The notes: generated from the letters alone by a model not told the origin. 64,000 bases of DNA from Peristeroidobacter agariperforans (GCF_004138335.1 NZ_RYFW01000004.1:186001-250000), one strand, 5' to 3'; numbered from the stretch's first letter, positions 17,742-27,359 are shown. Numbers and translations are program-made.

Positions 17742-18663
17742 CGCGCTGACCGGGGATTGCCGCGAACGCGCGCACTGGGAATGTCCCCATTCCTTTGACC
17801 TTCGGCGGCACTGCTGTAAAGGTCGCGCCCGTCGCCGGCACCAACTCCAGTCCGCGCATGTGCTCGACGATGGGAATGCCGGCGCCCAACAGCGTGGTGT
17901 GAACGGGCCGATGGCCGTCGCCGGTGTCATCGATATTTAGAGAATCGATGCCGACGAGCTTCGCGCCTTCCTTCTTCAAATACTCGGCAGCTGCCGCCGT
18001 CAGGAACGGATGGCCCTCGAAGTATTGATCCGTGCGCCAATGACGCGACCATCCCGTGTGAACCAACACAGCTTTGCCGCGAACGTCGACAGCACCGAAC
18101 GCCTCGGCTGGTATCTTGCGACCCGACATGCCATCGGCGTGTATGACCACTGCGTCCAATCCAACCAGCGTATGCAACGTCAAGCCGGCAATGTCCGTCC
18201 CATCGGGAAAGCGGTGAAACGGGCTGTCGATGTAGGTGCCGGTGTTGGAGCACATCGTGATCTTGCCGATCTGGAACTCGGTACCAGGGGCGTACACATC
18301 TCGGGACTGCGCACGGCTGAGATGATCGCAGATGATCGGCGCCGGCAGACCCTTGTACGTGATCATGCCGTCTTCGATGGTGTGGCTAAGATCAATGAGC
18401 GTCGCGCTGCTCGCTTTGTCTTGGCCAGGCGCCGACGCACGCGAGCGTTTGTGAGGTTCGACGATGATGGTCTTGTTCAAGATTGCCACGCGCCCGACCA
18501 TCAGCAGTCGCAGGTCTTGAATGATGTACTGGGCCAGCGCGCTGTCGTCGATATCGTCGCCTTCGATGTCCAGCCGGAATTCCTGCCCCTGGATGCCGCC
18601 GCCATTCAAGAACTCGACTTCGAAATCGAACTGCACACGCTTTTGCTGACCCGGAGCGCTCAT
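17734..18663 (-). CDS. cyclase-family protein (kynurenine formamidase-like) fused to an N-terminal domain
   Basis: A 309-residue protein. Residues about 95-309 belong to the cyclase family (PF04199): DLSHTIEDGM, then NTGTYIDSPFHRF, and VGIDSLNID. The family's metal motif HxGTHxDxPxH is altered here, with Asn and Tyr replacing the first two histidines while Asp and the last His remain. Residues 1-75 are a separate domain (FEVEFLNGGGIQG, FRLDIEGDDI, LRLLMVGRVAILNK) that I believe occurs elsewhere as a small independent protein. The reaction is unknown; relatives hydrolyse formamides or lactam-like bonds. The gene has no partner on its strand. Confidence 0.7.
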   Translation of the reverse strand: MSAPGQQKRVQFDFEVEFLNGGGIQGQEFRLDIEGDDIDDSALAQYIIQDLRLLMVGRVAILNKTIIVEPHKRSRASAPGQDKASSATLIDLSHTIEDGMITYKGLPAPIICDHLSRAQSRDVYAPGTEFQIGKITMCSNTGTYIDSPFHRFPDGTDIAGLTLHTLVGLDAVVIHADGMSGRKIPAEAFGAVDVRGKAVLVHTGWSRHWRTDQYFEGHPFLTAAAAEYLKKEGAKLVGIDSLNIDDTGDGHRPVHTTLLGAGIPIVEHMRGLELVPATGATFTAVPPKVKGMGTFPVRAFAAIPGQRVT

Positions 18664-18788
18664 CCAACAACCTCATCGTGATAGACGACGCAGTATCCAC
18701 GACCGCTACGCTGGGCACCATCGAAAAGAATTGAAGCATGTTTAAGTTAGACTGCATGCAATGGACGCACACAGGAGCGGTTACGCCG

Positions 18789-19439
18789 ATGGCCCAGGTG
18801 ATCCCCGATCCGAGAAAGATCAAAAGCTTCCGTTCGGCCGCCGAGTTCGAGAAGTGGCTGAGCAAGCAGCACGACCGCGAGGACGAGCTGTGGCTGCGAG
18901 TCTTCAAGAAGGATTCCGGCAAGCCGACCGTAACCTGCGCCGAGGCGCTGGACGTGGTGCTGTGCTGGGGCTGGATCGATGGCCTGCGCAAGGCCTACGA
19001 TGAAATTTCGTTCCTGCAACGCTATTCGCCTCGCAAACCGAAGAGCGTCTGGAGCGATATCAACCGCAAGAACGTCGCGCGGCTGACTGCGGCGGGGCGC
19101 ATGACGCCGCATGGTCAAAAGCATATCGATGCCGCGAAGGCCGACGGTCGCTGGGACGCTGCCTATGCTCCGATGCGTAGCTCCTCTGCGGAAACCATTC
19201 CCGCCGATCTGCGCGCTGCCATCGACGCAAACGCTCGCGCTCGCAAAACCTTCGAACTGCTCAATCGCCGGAATCTGTTCGCGCTCACCTTCCGGACGAA
19301 CAACATGAAGACGCCGGCGGGCCGGGCGAAGAAGATCGAGACGCTGGTGGCGATGCTGGCCAAGGGCGAGACCATTGTTCCGCAGCGACTCGACAAGAAG
19401 CCCGTCGCCAGGCGGGCCAAGGCGAAGAAGCGGAGCTGA
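18789..19439 (+). CDS. YdeI/OmpD-associated family protein
   Basis: A 216-residue soluble protein starting MAQVIPDPRKIKSF. FEKWLSKQHDREDELWLRVFKK followed by AEALDVVLCWGWIDGLRK is the hallmark of the YdeI family (bacteriocin-protection, OmpD-associated), and SPRKPKSVWSDINRKNV follows. The tail is rich in Lys/Arg/Ala. The biochemical function is unknown. AGGAG lies 11 bases before the chosen ATG; an upstream in-frame ATG at 18738 is less likely. Confidence 0.75.
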   Translation: MAQVIPDPRKIKSFRSAAEFEKWLSKQHDREDELWLRVFKKDSGKPTVTCAEALDVVLCWGWIDGLRKAYDEISFLQRYSPRKPKSVWSDINRKNVARLTAAGRMTPHGQKHIDAAKADGRWDAAYAPMRSSSAETIPADLRAAIDANARARKTFELLNRRNLFALTFRTNNMKTPAGRAKKIETLVAMLAKGETIVPQRLDKKPVARRAKAKKRS

Positions 19440-19450
19440 GATGGAAGCGA

Positions 19451-20473
19451 TCAGAACACCATGTTGATCGCCGCCACCGGCGTAATCGTGGCGCTCGTAT
19501 TACGCCCGGCGGCAAACCATCTCGCACCGGCGATGACGCCGACGCGGCTGGTGAAGTTATATTCAACCGCGGGCGCAATACCGAAGCGCCACGCGGAGCC
19601 GAAGTCTTCTTCGATGCGCCGTGAATCGCCCGTGCCAGGGTCGGTCTGGATACCGTCAACCCGCGTGCTTGCGTCGTGCTGGTAAATGAAGTCGATCGCG
19701 AATACCCACTCGCGAGTAATGCTGTATTCCCAGGCGGAGTTGATGGTGAGCACGTCGCCCGGACGCGCGGTTCCGCGAAAACCCTCGCTGGTGCCGTAGA
19801 CACTGACATCCTCAACGTCTACGTCATCCGATAACGCATACGAGACATTGAAGCGGCTGCGCAGAATGCGGCCGTTCGGCATCCAGACGTAGTACTGCGA
19901 GTAGAGCGCCAGCGTCGTCGTGTTCGCGCCGCTTCCCAGTCCGTCGTTCACGTCTTCACCCAATCGATCGTACTTGCCCGTCGGCAGCGTCTGCTGAACG
20001 ACGAGGGACAGGGTCGGAATCAGGCTGCCCTGTTGAAATTGCGTCAGGCGATATTGTCCTTGCACCGAGACGTCGCCGAGCTGAATTCCTGAACTGTCGC
20101 GGCCGCCGTTCACATTGTTGTAGCCGAACGTCGGGATCAGGCCGGCCGTAAATCGATCGGTCACGCCGTAGAGAATGTAGGTCAAGGAGCCGTACGAATG
20201 TGTGCGTGAAGCGCTTCGTTCATCGCCGTCGTTGTCGTAGCGACCGTAGCGAATCACATCGTAGATGTACGGCTCAACCAGCGCATGCCCTTGCGGGAGC
20301 GTGCCCGCGCCGGCAGCAATGATCGGGCCGGTCCACCACGCGTCGTCGAGCGATTGTTGCGACACTGCCGCCGTCGCTTCAGCCTCGTGTGCCCCAGCCG
20401 GATGGCTTGGGAACAGGCCGACGATCCCGATGATCGGTGTATACAGCCACGGAATATTGAAGTTGAGTGTCAT
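19451..20473 (-). CDS. outer membrane beta-barrel protein, MetA-pathway/transporter-like
   Basis: A 340-residue protein starting MTLNFNIPWLY, with a signal peptide to about AGAHEA. The body has repeated amphipathic strands with aromatic girdles (YGSLTYILYGVTDRF, TLSLVVQQTLPTGKY, WEYSITREWVFAIDFIYQ) and ends in a phenylalanine (INMVF), as expected for an outer membrane barrel. It resembles the family annotated 'putative MetA-pathway of phenol degradation' (PF13557), whose members are probably outer membrane channels. No phenol-degradation gene is nearby. It converges on the YdeI gene. Confidence 0.65.
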   Translation of the reverse strand: MTLNFNIPWLYTPIIGIVGLFPSHPAGAHEAEATAAVSQQSLDDAWWTGPIIAAGAGTLPQGHALVEPYIYDVIRYGRYDNDGDERSASRTHSYGSLTYILYGVTDRFTAGLIPTFGYNNVNGGRDSSGIQLGDVSVQGQYRLTQFQQGSLIPTLSLVVQQTLPTGKYDRLGEDVNDGLGSGANTTTLALYSQYYVWMPNGRILRSRFNVSYALSDDVDVEDVSVYGTSEGFRGTARPGDVLTINSAWEYSITREWVFAIDFIYQHDASTRVDGIQTDPGTGDSRRIEEDFGSAWRFGIAPAVEYNFTSRVGVIAGARWFAAGRNTSATITPVAAINMVF

Positions 20474-20627
20474 CACTCGAGAGCTCGGACGCCGTTGGGC
20501 CGGAAAGGCGAAGATTCTCACGAAGCGGCGGCGCTGGCACACTCCGGTTCTTGTCGGAACGCTAACAGCTAATGCTGACTACGGATGTCTATTTTGCTTC
20601 GGCAGTTATTGAAGAGGGTGAAGCACC

Positions 20628-21080
20628 ATGCCCAAGGTCGACGTTTCCACAGTGACCGTGCGAAAGGGCTGCCCGTATCCGCCGCCATTCGACGCGCCCT
20701 GTGCCGAACGCACTCGTCGTCGCTTGGGCGATGCGGGGGGCTTGCGCGACTTCGGCGTGAATCTGATGACGCTCCCACCGGGCGGCTGGTCGAGCCAGCG
20801 CCACTGGCACAGCCACGAAGATGAGTTCGTTTATGTCCTCGAAGGTGAGCTGACGCTGGTCGAAGATGGCGGCGAGACCGTACTGCGCAAAGGCGACTGC
20901 GCGGCGTTTCCGAAAGGCACCGGCAACGGCCATCATCTGATCAACAAATCCTCCACCGTCGCCCTCTACCTGGAAATGGGCTCGCGCCACCTGGAGGATG
21001 TCATCAACTACTCCGAGATCGACATGATGAGCGCCAACACCGACGGGCGCTTCGTGCACAAGGATGGCTCGCCGTACTAA
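20628..21080 (+). CDS. cupin domain protein
   Basis: A 150-residue single-cupin protein. Motif 1 is [19 protein letters not shown] with the usual His-His-Glu metal ligands, and motif 2 is [13 protein letters not shown]. It would bind a metal, and either catalyses a small-molecule step or senses a ligand. A ribosome-binding site (GAAGAGGGTGAAG) precedes the ATG. Its stop codon overlaps that of the convergent exporter gene by four bases. Confidence 0.82.
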   Translation: MPKVDVSTVTVRKGCPYPPPFDAPCAERTRRRLGDAGGLRDFGVNLMTLPPGGWSSQRHWHSHEDEFVYVLEGELTLVEDGGETVLRKGDCAAFPKGTGNGHHLINKSSTVALYLEMGSRHLEDVINYSEIDMMSANTDGRFVHKDGSPY

Positions 21081-21394
21081 GGCGTCGCCAACTTCAGCCC
21101 GACGATGCCGGCGATGATGAGCGTCAGGCTCGCGATCCGTCCGGCATTGGCGGGCTCGCCCAGCATGAGGATGCCCATCGCCGCCGTTCCGACGGCCCCG
21201 ATGCCCACCCACACGGCATAAGAAGTCCCCACTGGCAGCGACTTCATCGCGATTCCCAGCAGGACGATACTGACGAGCATGGCCGTGATCGTAATGACGG
21301 TTGGCCCTATCCGTGTGAATCCTTCCGTGTGCTTGAGACCGATCGCCCAGACGATCTCGCACAACCCCGCAATGATGAGCAGCAACCAGGCCAT
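21077..21394 (-). CDS. sugE: SMR family exporter, Gdx/SugE type (guanidinium exporter)
   Basis: A 105-residue protein with four membrane helices and the invariant Glu13 in [11 protein letters not shown], the proton and substrate site of small multidrug resistance proteins. The Gdx-type signature includes [10 protein letters not shown] and [16 protein letters not shown]. Gdx proteins export guanidinium by proton antiport and work as dual-topology dimers. A 12-bp hairpin lies upstream of the start. I could not match a guanidine riboswitch there. Confidence 0.85.
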   Translation of the reverse strand: MAWLLLIIAGLCEIVWAIGLKHTEGFTRIGPTVITITAMLVSIVLLGIAMKSLPVGTSYAVWVGIGAVGTAAMGILMLGEPANAGRIASLTLIIAGIVGLKLATP

Positions 21395-21412
21395 GGAACC
21401 CCCGTGGATGGA

Positions 21413-21448
21413 TAAAGCAGCGTCAACTCCGAGGTGGACGCTGCTTTA
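21413..21448. terminator. 12-bp inverted repeat between the GH9 gene and sugE
   Basis: TAAAGCAGCGTC and its exact complement form a 12-bp stem with a 12-base loop (AACTCCGAGGTG). On the minus strand it lies 54 bases after the GH9-type stop and 19 bases before the sugE start, followed by TTTATCC. It may terminate the GH9 transcript, or act as a leader structure for sugE. Confidence 0.55.
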
Positions 21449-21502
21449 AGACGAACCAAGTGGAAAACTTGTGACAGGGGCCCCGTCAGCGATTATTGCG
21501 TC

Positions 21503-24061
21503 TCACGGGCTCGCCGCTGCCGGCTCGCGATTCCGGTACAACTTATCCACCGCGAGTGCCAGGAACATGAAGTTCGTCTCGCCGCCGCCCATGACATATT
21601 CGGTTTGCTGCCAGAAGTACGGCCACACCTTCAGCTCGGGCAGGTCAGGACGGACCAGGTTCGTTCCGGAGACGACACCGCCCGGGATGTAGGACCAGTC
21701 GGCGCGATTGGTGCCATAGGCGGTTGTGACCGAGTGCGCGCCGACGCCGGAGACGAACGATGCGGTGTTCGAGCCGGGGTGGACACCCAGAATGAAATTG
21801 AGTGCGTTGACATACGAGTCGACGCTCGTGAGCGCCGGCCAGCCTTTCTGGAAGAAGTACTGGTGCACGCCGCGCTTTTGAATGTCCCAGCCGGCGCCCC
21901 AGATGTTCGGTTCGTAAGGTACGCCATAAGGCGAATCGGTGCGTGCGCGAGCGCTGACGCCTTTTTGATATTCGGCGACTGCCTTGGTGACGCGCGCCAC
22001 GAAACGTTTCGGCAACCGATCCAGAATCGACGCCAGCATCCAGGCGCTCTCCTTGGGTTGCGCGACGATGAATGCCTCCATCGCAACCAACTGCTCCACG
22101 TAGCGCGCATCGTTGGTCGATTGAATCAATTCCGCAAGAGCGAAGACACGCGCCGCTCCCTTGTTTCTATCCGACGCTCTGGCAACGAGCTCCTGCGCAG
22201 CCGACGTTGCCTCCTCAGCGAGCTGCGAGTTGTAGCCCTTCAGGACGCGACCGGCGGCGAGCAAGCCGGCGGCGACGTGCAGCTCGCGCTCCGGATTGTC
22301 TTCGGTAAACACCCAGCGATCGTCCGCGACGATAGGCTGACCGTTATTGTCGACGCCGAGACCGGCGACGGGCTTGCTTACGGCGTTGTCGGTTTGAACC
22401 GCCGCATCTCCAAGCAGCACATAGGCCCGCAAGTCCGGCTCGATGATGCCGCGATACAGCCGCCCCAGCGCTCGATAGCCCCCCAGCACGCTGAGCAACC
22501 CGTGTTCGATCTGCTGGAGCGCGTCGTTCTTGCCATCGGCGTCGCGGATCTCCACCTGTTTGCGCGACTGGTCGATCGTGGTGGCATCGTAGTCGAGGCC
22601 GAATTCCTCGATCATCTTTGCCAGCAACCAGACCGTGCCGATCTGGGATTCGACGCGCAGATCGAGATCCCCGGCGTCGTGCCAGCCGCCCGCCGCGAGG
22701 CCCGGCACAGCCTCTCCGGGCCGAAACCGGGACAGTGTGCTCGAGCCCTGCACGTAACCGTCGAAATGGTTGAGATTGACGGGCGCCATCAACGCGTCGT
22801 CCTGGTGATCCAGCCCGTGCCACACGCGATACTTTTCGCTCACGCGCATGTGACACATCTGAGCGGGCAGGAAATATTCCAGCGTCGGTTGCCAGACGTG
22901 CCGTGCATACACATCGTCACCGATGCGGAATGGATGCGACGTCTTGTCGCCGTAGCTGAGCACATACATGCCGGGATCCCGGATCGAGCTGAAGTCGACG
23001 GCGGCGTAGCGATAGCGCAGGAAGTTTCCCCAGGCGGCCGGTGTGAGCGAGAGCACCTCTTGTGAGCCGTTTTCCGTGAGCCGGAGCAGGCGCACCGGTT
23101 GCAATGTCACATCCCGCACGTCCAACTCGATGATCGCTCGCTTGGGCTGAGCCGATGCATAACCCACTTGCGAGACCTGGATCACCGGCTCGTAGCGCCA
23201 GTTCGCGACCGTGTGTGGCGTGACGACCCACTCCAGGGCGCGCGTCGTCGCTCCGGCATCCAGCGCGCCGCGCACAATAAACCATCCGTTGTTGTGATTA
23301 CTGCGACCGTCGATGAGCTCCAATGAGCCCGTAACGCTTTCGATCGACAGTCGCTGCAGGTTGGATTCAGCGGCGACGACGAGCCGCTTGCCGCTCGCGA
23401 GGGGCGCGGTCAAGCCGCTGTCCGGCGCGGCCGTAGGCGAATTGGCCTGGCGCGGGGTCGAGGCTGTTGCGTCGTCGGAGATAGAGCTAGAAACAAGAGG
23501 GCCGCCAGGCTGCCGGGGGAAGATGCCGCTGACGGAGTCCATCAGCCAGGATTTGCCGAACAGGTCGGTAGGAAACAATTCCAGATTGAAGCCGATGCGC
23601 CCCGCCCACTGCTGCGGCAACGGTTGATCGAGATCCACACGGATGCGAAAGGCCCCATTGCGTTCGGGCGTGACACGCACCCAGTAGCCGAGCTGCAGAT
23701 CCGGATAAAAGATCGGATTGAACCCTCGCCGATTCTTCTCCGGATCGGGATAGGAGAGGTGCTGACTGATCGTCGCGCTGTCCTTGTCGACGGTGCGCTC
23801 GCCCCCTTTGGGCATGGGCGACCATTGCCCCGGCGATTTCTCCAGCCGCACGTCACCGTTCGCCGCGACCCGCGTGCCGTGTTGAATGATCGTAACGCCG
23901 GTCTGATGACCGTCGGGGTAGATATCGGAGAAGACGAGCACGTCCAAGCCGGGCCGGGTCAGGTAGCCGCGCTCGTGCAAACGCAAGGAGGCGTTGTCTT
24001 GCGCGGGAGTGGCGCACGGGCCCGCGAGCAGGCAGAGAGCCAGCAATCGTTGCAGCTTCAT
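21503..24061 (-). CDS. secreted glycoside hydrolase, family 9-like
   Basis: A 852-residue protein with a signal peptide (LLALCLLAGPCATPAQ), start ATG at 24061 with GGGGGAA upstream. Residues 20-240 are a beta-rich region of unclear family. An Ig-like N-terminal cellulase domain follows (QVSQVGYASAQPKRAIIE), and then an (alpha/alpha)6 barrel with the GH9 motif GGWHDAGDLD at about residue 460, where the aspartates activate water. The end has LNFILGVHPGSNTASFVSGVGAHS, like the GH9 substrate loop, and a late Glu in GGGETNFMF that is a candidate acid. GH9 enzymes cut beta-1,4 glucans or related chains. The region upstream of the Ig domain is unusually long. Exact substrate unknown. Confidence 0.75.
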   Translation of the reverse strand: MKLQRLLALCLLAGPCATPAQDNASLRLHERGYLTRPGLDVLVFSDIYPDGHQTGVTIIQHGTRVAANGDVRLEKSPGQWSPMPKGGERTVDKDSATISQHLSYPDPEKNRRGFNPIFYPDLQLGYWVRVTPERNGAFRIRVDLDQPLPQQWAGRIGFNLELFPTDLFGKSWLMDSVSGIFPRQPGGPLVSSSISDDATASTPRQANSPTAAPDSGLTAPLASGKRLVVAAESNLQRLSIESVTGSLELIDGRSNHNNGWFIVRGALDAGATTRALEWVVTPHTVANWRYEPVIQVSQVGYASAQPKRAIIELDVRDVTLQPVRLLRLTENGSQEVLSLTPAAWGNFLRYRYAAVDFSSIRDPGMYVLSYGDKTSHPFRIGDDVYARHVWQPTLEYFLPAQMCHMRVSEKYRVWHGLDHQDDALMAPVNLNHFDGYVQGSSTLSRFRPGEAVPGLAAGGWHDAGDLDLRVESQIGTVWLLAKMIEEFGLDYDATTIDQSRKQVEIRDADGKNDALQQIEHGLLSVLGGYRALGRLYRGIIEPDLRAYVLLGDAAVQTDNAVSKPVAGLGVDNNGQPIVADDRWVFTEDNPERELHVAAGLLAAGRVLKGYNSQLAEEATSAAQELVARASDRNKGAARVFALAELIQSTNDARYVEQLVAMEAFIVAQPKESAWMLASILDRLPKRFVARVTKAVAEYQKGVSARARTDSPYGVPYEPNIWGAGWDIQKRGVHQYFFQKGWPALTSVDSYVNALNFILGVHPGSNTASFVSGVGAHSVTTAYGTNRADWSYIPGGVVSGTNLVRPDLPELKVWPYFWQQTEYVMGGGETNFMFLALAVDKLYRNREPAAASP

Positions 24062-24290
24062 TCGACCGAATTCCCCCAAAATGGTACCGCTAGCACTAGA
24101 ACGTAACGCCTTGGCGGGATTCGCGCCAGCGGGATCGTGGAGATGACGCCAGTCACCTGACACATTGCCAGCGACTCGATCGGCGGACGGCCTCAAACCT
24201 TTCCTGCCTCCTCTGCATCTCAATTTCGCCGCTGGCACTTTGGAAAGGATGCATTACGTGCGCGAAGTACGCGGCGTCCTGGGGGGAACT

Positions 24291-25652
24291 GTGCGTCATC
24301 TCTATTTCGCGTCATTGCTTTGGTCGATCTTTTGGCCGCTTGCGGTGCACGCCGACTATGCATCGGGGCGGACCACGGCGTTCGTGCACGTCAATGTCAT
24401 CCCGATGGATCGTGAACGGGTGCTCGCAGATCAGACCGTCATCGTCGAAGGCAATCAGATCGTGGCGATGGGCGATCAGCTGACCGTGCCAAAGCACGCG
24501 CAAGTGATCGATGGGCACAAGACGGCGTATTTGTCCCCAGGGTTGGCCGACATGCACACGCATTCGGAGACTCCGAACGACCTGGCCGTTTATCTCGCGA
24601 ATGGCGTCACGACGATCTTGCACATGGGAGGAGCCCACGCGGGCTTCGTGGATAGCATCGTGCCGGCAGTCAATCGCGGCGCCATTCCGGGGCCGCACGT
24701 CTATACCAGCTTCAAGGTCGATGGATCGAGAGACTACAACGCCTTCGTCATCAAGACGCCGGCCGAGGCGCGCGCGGTCGTTGGGCTTGCCAAGACCAAC
24801 GGATACGACTTCATCAAAGTCTATGTCGGCCTCGCGCCCGACGCATTCTTCGCATTAGCCGAGGAGGGCAGGCGGTTGGCCATGCCCCTGGTCGGACACG
24901 GCGTGTACGCCGTTCGCCTCGAACGCCAGCTCGCCGAAGGGCAAGTGCTCATTGCGCATGCGGAGGAATTTTTCTACACGTTTTTTACGCCACCGGGCGT
25001 CGATGAAAGCGATGCGCCGCCGGATCCCAGCCGCATCGCATCGGCAGTCGCGCTCGCCAAACGTTACAATGTCGCGGTAACCGCCGACGTTGGTACCTAT
25101 GCAGCCATAGCGCATCAGATTGGTCGTGCGGATGTCGTTACTTCTTATCTTGCTCGACCCGAATCTCTCTATCTGTCGCCGAATGATCGGCTCGCTTGGC
25201 AGATGAGCGCTTATGCCAACAAGACCGCTAAGTTGGCTCCCAAGCTTGCCTTCTTGAGGATGCTGGTAAAAGCGATGGCCGATGCGGGCGTCGAATTGGT
25301 GGCAGGCACCGACGCCCCGACGATTGCCGGACTGCCGCCCGGTTTCTCGCTGCACGACAGCCTGAGTGATCTCGAGGCCTCGGGATTGACCCGTTTTCAG
25401 GCGCTGTCTACGGCCACCCGAGCGCCCGGTAGCTTCATGCAGCGGACCAAAGGAGGTGATTTGTTTGGTATCGTGGCGCCGGGTTATCGCGCCGATCTCA
25501 TTCTTTCCTCAAAGAATCCACTCGACACGCTGACCACGCTTCGCACGCCGATGGGAGTTATGGTCCAGGGGCAGTGGCGGGACGCCGCCGCCCTCAAAGA
25601 TCTCACCGAGAAAATTCGACAGAGCTATCGGCGCGCCAGTGAAGCGCCGTGA
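24291..25652 (+). CDS. secreted metal-dependent amidohydrolase
   Basis: A 453-residue protein. The GTG at 24291 is chosen over upstream ATG codons because GGGGGGAA lies just before it and the product then begins with a clean signal peptide (RHLYFASLLWSIFWPLAVHADY). Metal motifs are DMHTHSE (His89, His91), LVGHG, IAHAEEFF, and the late Asp in LVAGTDAP, all typical of the amidohydrolase superfamily (imidazolonepropionase/prolidase-like branch). It would hydrolyse an amide or ester bond in the periplasm; the substrate is unknown. It converges on the DUF1080 gene. Confidence 0.8.
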   Translation: MRHLYFASLLWSIFWPLAVHADYASGRTTAFVHVNVIPMDRERVLADQTVIVEGNQIVAMGDQLTVPKHAQVIDGHKTAYLSPGLADMHTHSETPNDLAVYLANGVTTILHMGGAHAGFVDSIVPAVNRGAIPGPHVYTSFKVDGSRDYNAFVIKTPAEARAVVGLAKTNGYDFIKVYVGLAPDAFFALAEEGRRLAMPLVGHGVYAVRLERQLAEGQVLIAHAEEFFYTFFTPPGVDESDAPPDPSRIASAVALAKRYNVAVTADVGTYAAIAHQIGRADVVTSYLARPESLYLSPNDRLAWQMSAYANKTAKLAPKLAFLRMLVKAMADAGVELVAGTDAPTIAGLPPGFSLHDSLSDLEASGLTRFQALSTATRAPGSFMQRTKGGDLFGIVAPGYRADLILSSKNPLDTLTTLRTPMGVMVQGQWRDAAALKDLTEKIRQSYRRASEAP

Positions 25653-25682
25653 GTCCTGTTGAACTGCGTAGCTCGGGCCTGG

Positions 25683-26555
25683 TCAGCGAAAGTAGTCCGC
25701 GAATTCGGCCGGCATCGAGGTGATCAGTCGGATCTCGACGTCCTTGTAGAACACCTCAGCTGCTTCGCTCTGGATCTGCAATTTGCCTTTGGTGAGCGGG
25801 ACGACTTTGCCATCTACGGCGTGGCGAGAGTTCTTCACGGCCAGAACGACTTTGCCATTGGCGATGTGGACGCAGCGATCGGCGTAGCACACCAGCTCGA
25901 TCTGATTCCAGTCGTCCTTGATCTCGGTGTTCTCGCTGATCTGGCAGTAATTGTCGGCAGCACCGTATTTTTCCCCCTCTGCGGCAAACGTGAGCCAGGG
26001 CGCGTCCTTCTTATATTTGTAGAACTTGGCACCCTCCGGCTTTACCGCCGGGATATCCACCTGGGCTCTGGCAATCGTCCAGTACTCGCCGATACCGTCT
26101 TCGATGATCTGGAATTCCTGGGCTTGCATCCACGAATGCCAATAATCGACACCCCACGGTCCGGTGCTGTGATACAGGACGCCTGAGTCTTTCAATTCGC
26201 TCAGGCGCGGCTCCCATTTGCGCTCGCCCCATTTGAACTTCGCGCGGAAGTGGTAATTGGAAAACTCTTGTTTCGTGGCGGCGCTGCCGTAGATCTCGCC
26301 AGAAATCCGGAGCACCGGGGTTGCGTGGTCTTCCACCATCGAGAACACATGCTTGCTGTCTTTGTTGACGCCGACCGGCTTCAACGAAGCGGGCGCCGTA
26401 CCTGCGACCACTGAAGCGATTACATCGCCCGGGTAGCTCAGATAGACATCCCATTGGCTGAGATCCTTGTCGAGCAGCTGCTGCCAGGGCTGCTCCGAAG
26501 CCTGCGCGGTGTTCAACGCTGCGAACGTGCAAAGGGCGAGGATCTGTTTATGCAT
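25683..26555 (-). CDS. secreted DUF1080 protein (3-keto-disaccharide hydrolase-like)
   Basis: A 290-residue protein with a signal peptide (MHKQILALCTFAALNTAQAS). The DUF1080 concanavalin-like fold is indicated by QLLDKDLSQWDVYL at the start, FKWGERKWEPR, GVLYHSTGPWG, and EFQIIEDGIGEYW. Members hydrolyse 3-keto-glucosides, or are carbohydrate-binding, in the periplasm. It lies near the GH9-like enzyme and the amidohydrolase, which could suggest glycan breakdown, but they are on different transcripts. Confidence 0.8.
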   Translation of the reverse strand: MHKQILALCTFAALNTAQASEQPWQQLLDKDLSQWDVYLSYPGDVIASVVAGTAPASLKPVGVNKDSKHVFSMVEDHATPVLRISGEIYGSAATKQEFSNYHFRAKFKWGERKWEPRLSELKDSGVLYHSTGPWGVDYWHSWMQAQEFQIIEDGIGEYWTIARAQVDIPAVKPEGAKFYKYKKDAPWLTFAAEGEKYGAADNYCQISENTEIKDDWNQIELVCYADRCVHIANGKVVLAVKNSRHAVDGKVVPLTKGKLQIQSEAAEVFYKDVEIRLITSMPAEFADYFR

Positions 26556-26721
26556 TCTCGATAACCCGAGCTGAGCAGCGGCGCGAAACTGAAGAGCGAT
26601 GCCGCATGCGCCGCCCTCCGCGAAGTCCGCGATTATAGGGAGTTGTGTAGCGGCATGCGCGGGCCTTGCCGCTGCCGCTGCACGAGCCTAGCATCCGAGC
26701 GATAAAGGTTAGGGAGGGACC

Positions 26722-27126
26722 GTGAGAAACATCAAGAAAATGGCCATGTCGGCCAGCCTCATTTGGACGGTTTTCAGCGCATCCAGTGCTGTGGCGACAA
26801 CCTGTGGAATCGCGCGGGTTTCCCAGCGAGAGCTGAAGGCCAGCCATATCGTAGCGTCAGGCACAATTGTCGTGCTGAGCGAGGAAATAGAGTACCCGAG
26901 CGATGAGATCGTGCTGATCAAGGGAACGGCCGAACTGCGCGTGGAAAGCATCAGCCGGAATCGAACCTCGCTGACCGCGCCATTCCGATTCACCTTCCAA
27001 TATCAGTACGACGGCTACTGCACCGCCGGCGACTTCGTCTACGACGGCCAATTCGCGATCGTTCATCTGAAGCGGCCTTCACGACGAGCGACGGTTCTAA
27101 CAGTCGTAAAAGTCGAGTCCCCATAG
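26722..27126 (+). CDS. secreted hypothetical protein
   Basis: A 134-residue protein from a GTG at 26722, preceded by AGGGAGG. Residues 1-25 form a signal peptide ending near SSAVA. The mature part has two cysteines (one in TTCGIA, one in GYCTAG) that could form a disulfide, with beta-strand-like segments. I do not recognise the family. It reads in the same direction as the next secreted hypothetical gene, 233 bases away. Confidence 0.55.
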   Translation: MRNIKKMAMSASLIWTVFSASSAVATTCGIARVSQRELKASHIVASGTIVVLSEEIEYPSDEIVLIKGTAELRVESISRNRTSLTAPFRFTFQYQYDGYCTAGDFVYDGQFAIVHLKRPSRRATVLTVVKVESP

Positions 27127-27359
27127 GCGACACCGCCGCCCCCTCAAATCACATGGCGCCTTCGCGGGCTACGGGAGTGGGGCGCCTGCGCTGTTCGCCA
27201 CCGAGCGTCAAGTTCGGTTAGCTGACTTCCGGTGCCGACCCAAAGTGGATATTGGCACATCGCGACGATACACGAGTGTTTGCATACATAAAGTTGCCCG
27301 CTATTCGGCACGCACTTAGCTGGGTATGGTTCGCGGCAATTTCTCGGCAGCACGGAGCG

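Noticed and set aside
21395-21502. Guanidine riboswitch upstream of sugE
   Set aside because: The only structure seen is one 12-bp hairpin; the conserved loops of the guanidine-I, -II or -III classes (such as paired ACGR loops) are not present by eye.
21434-23065. A 543-codon plus-strand frame across the GH9-type gene
   Set aside because: Antisense shadow rich in Arg, His and Val, with no recognisable domain; the minus-strand protein has GH9 motifs.
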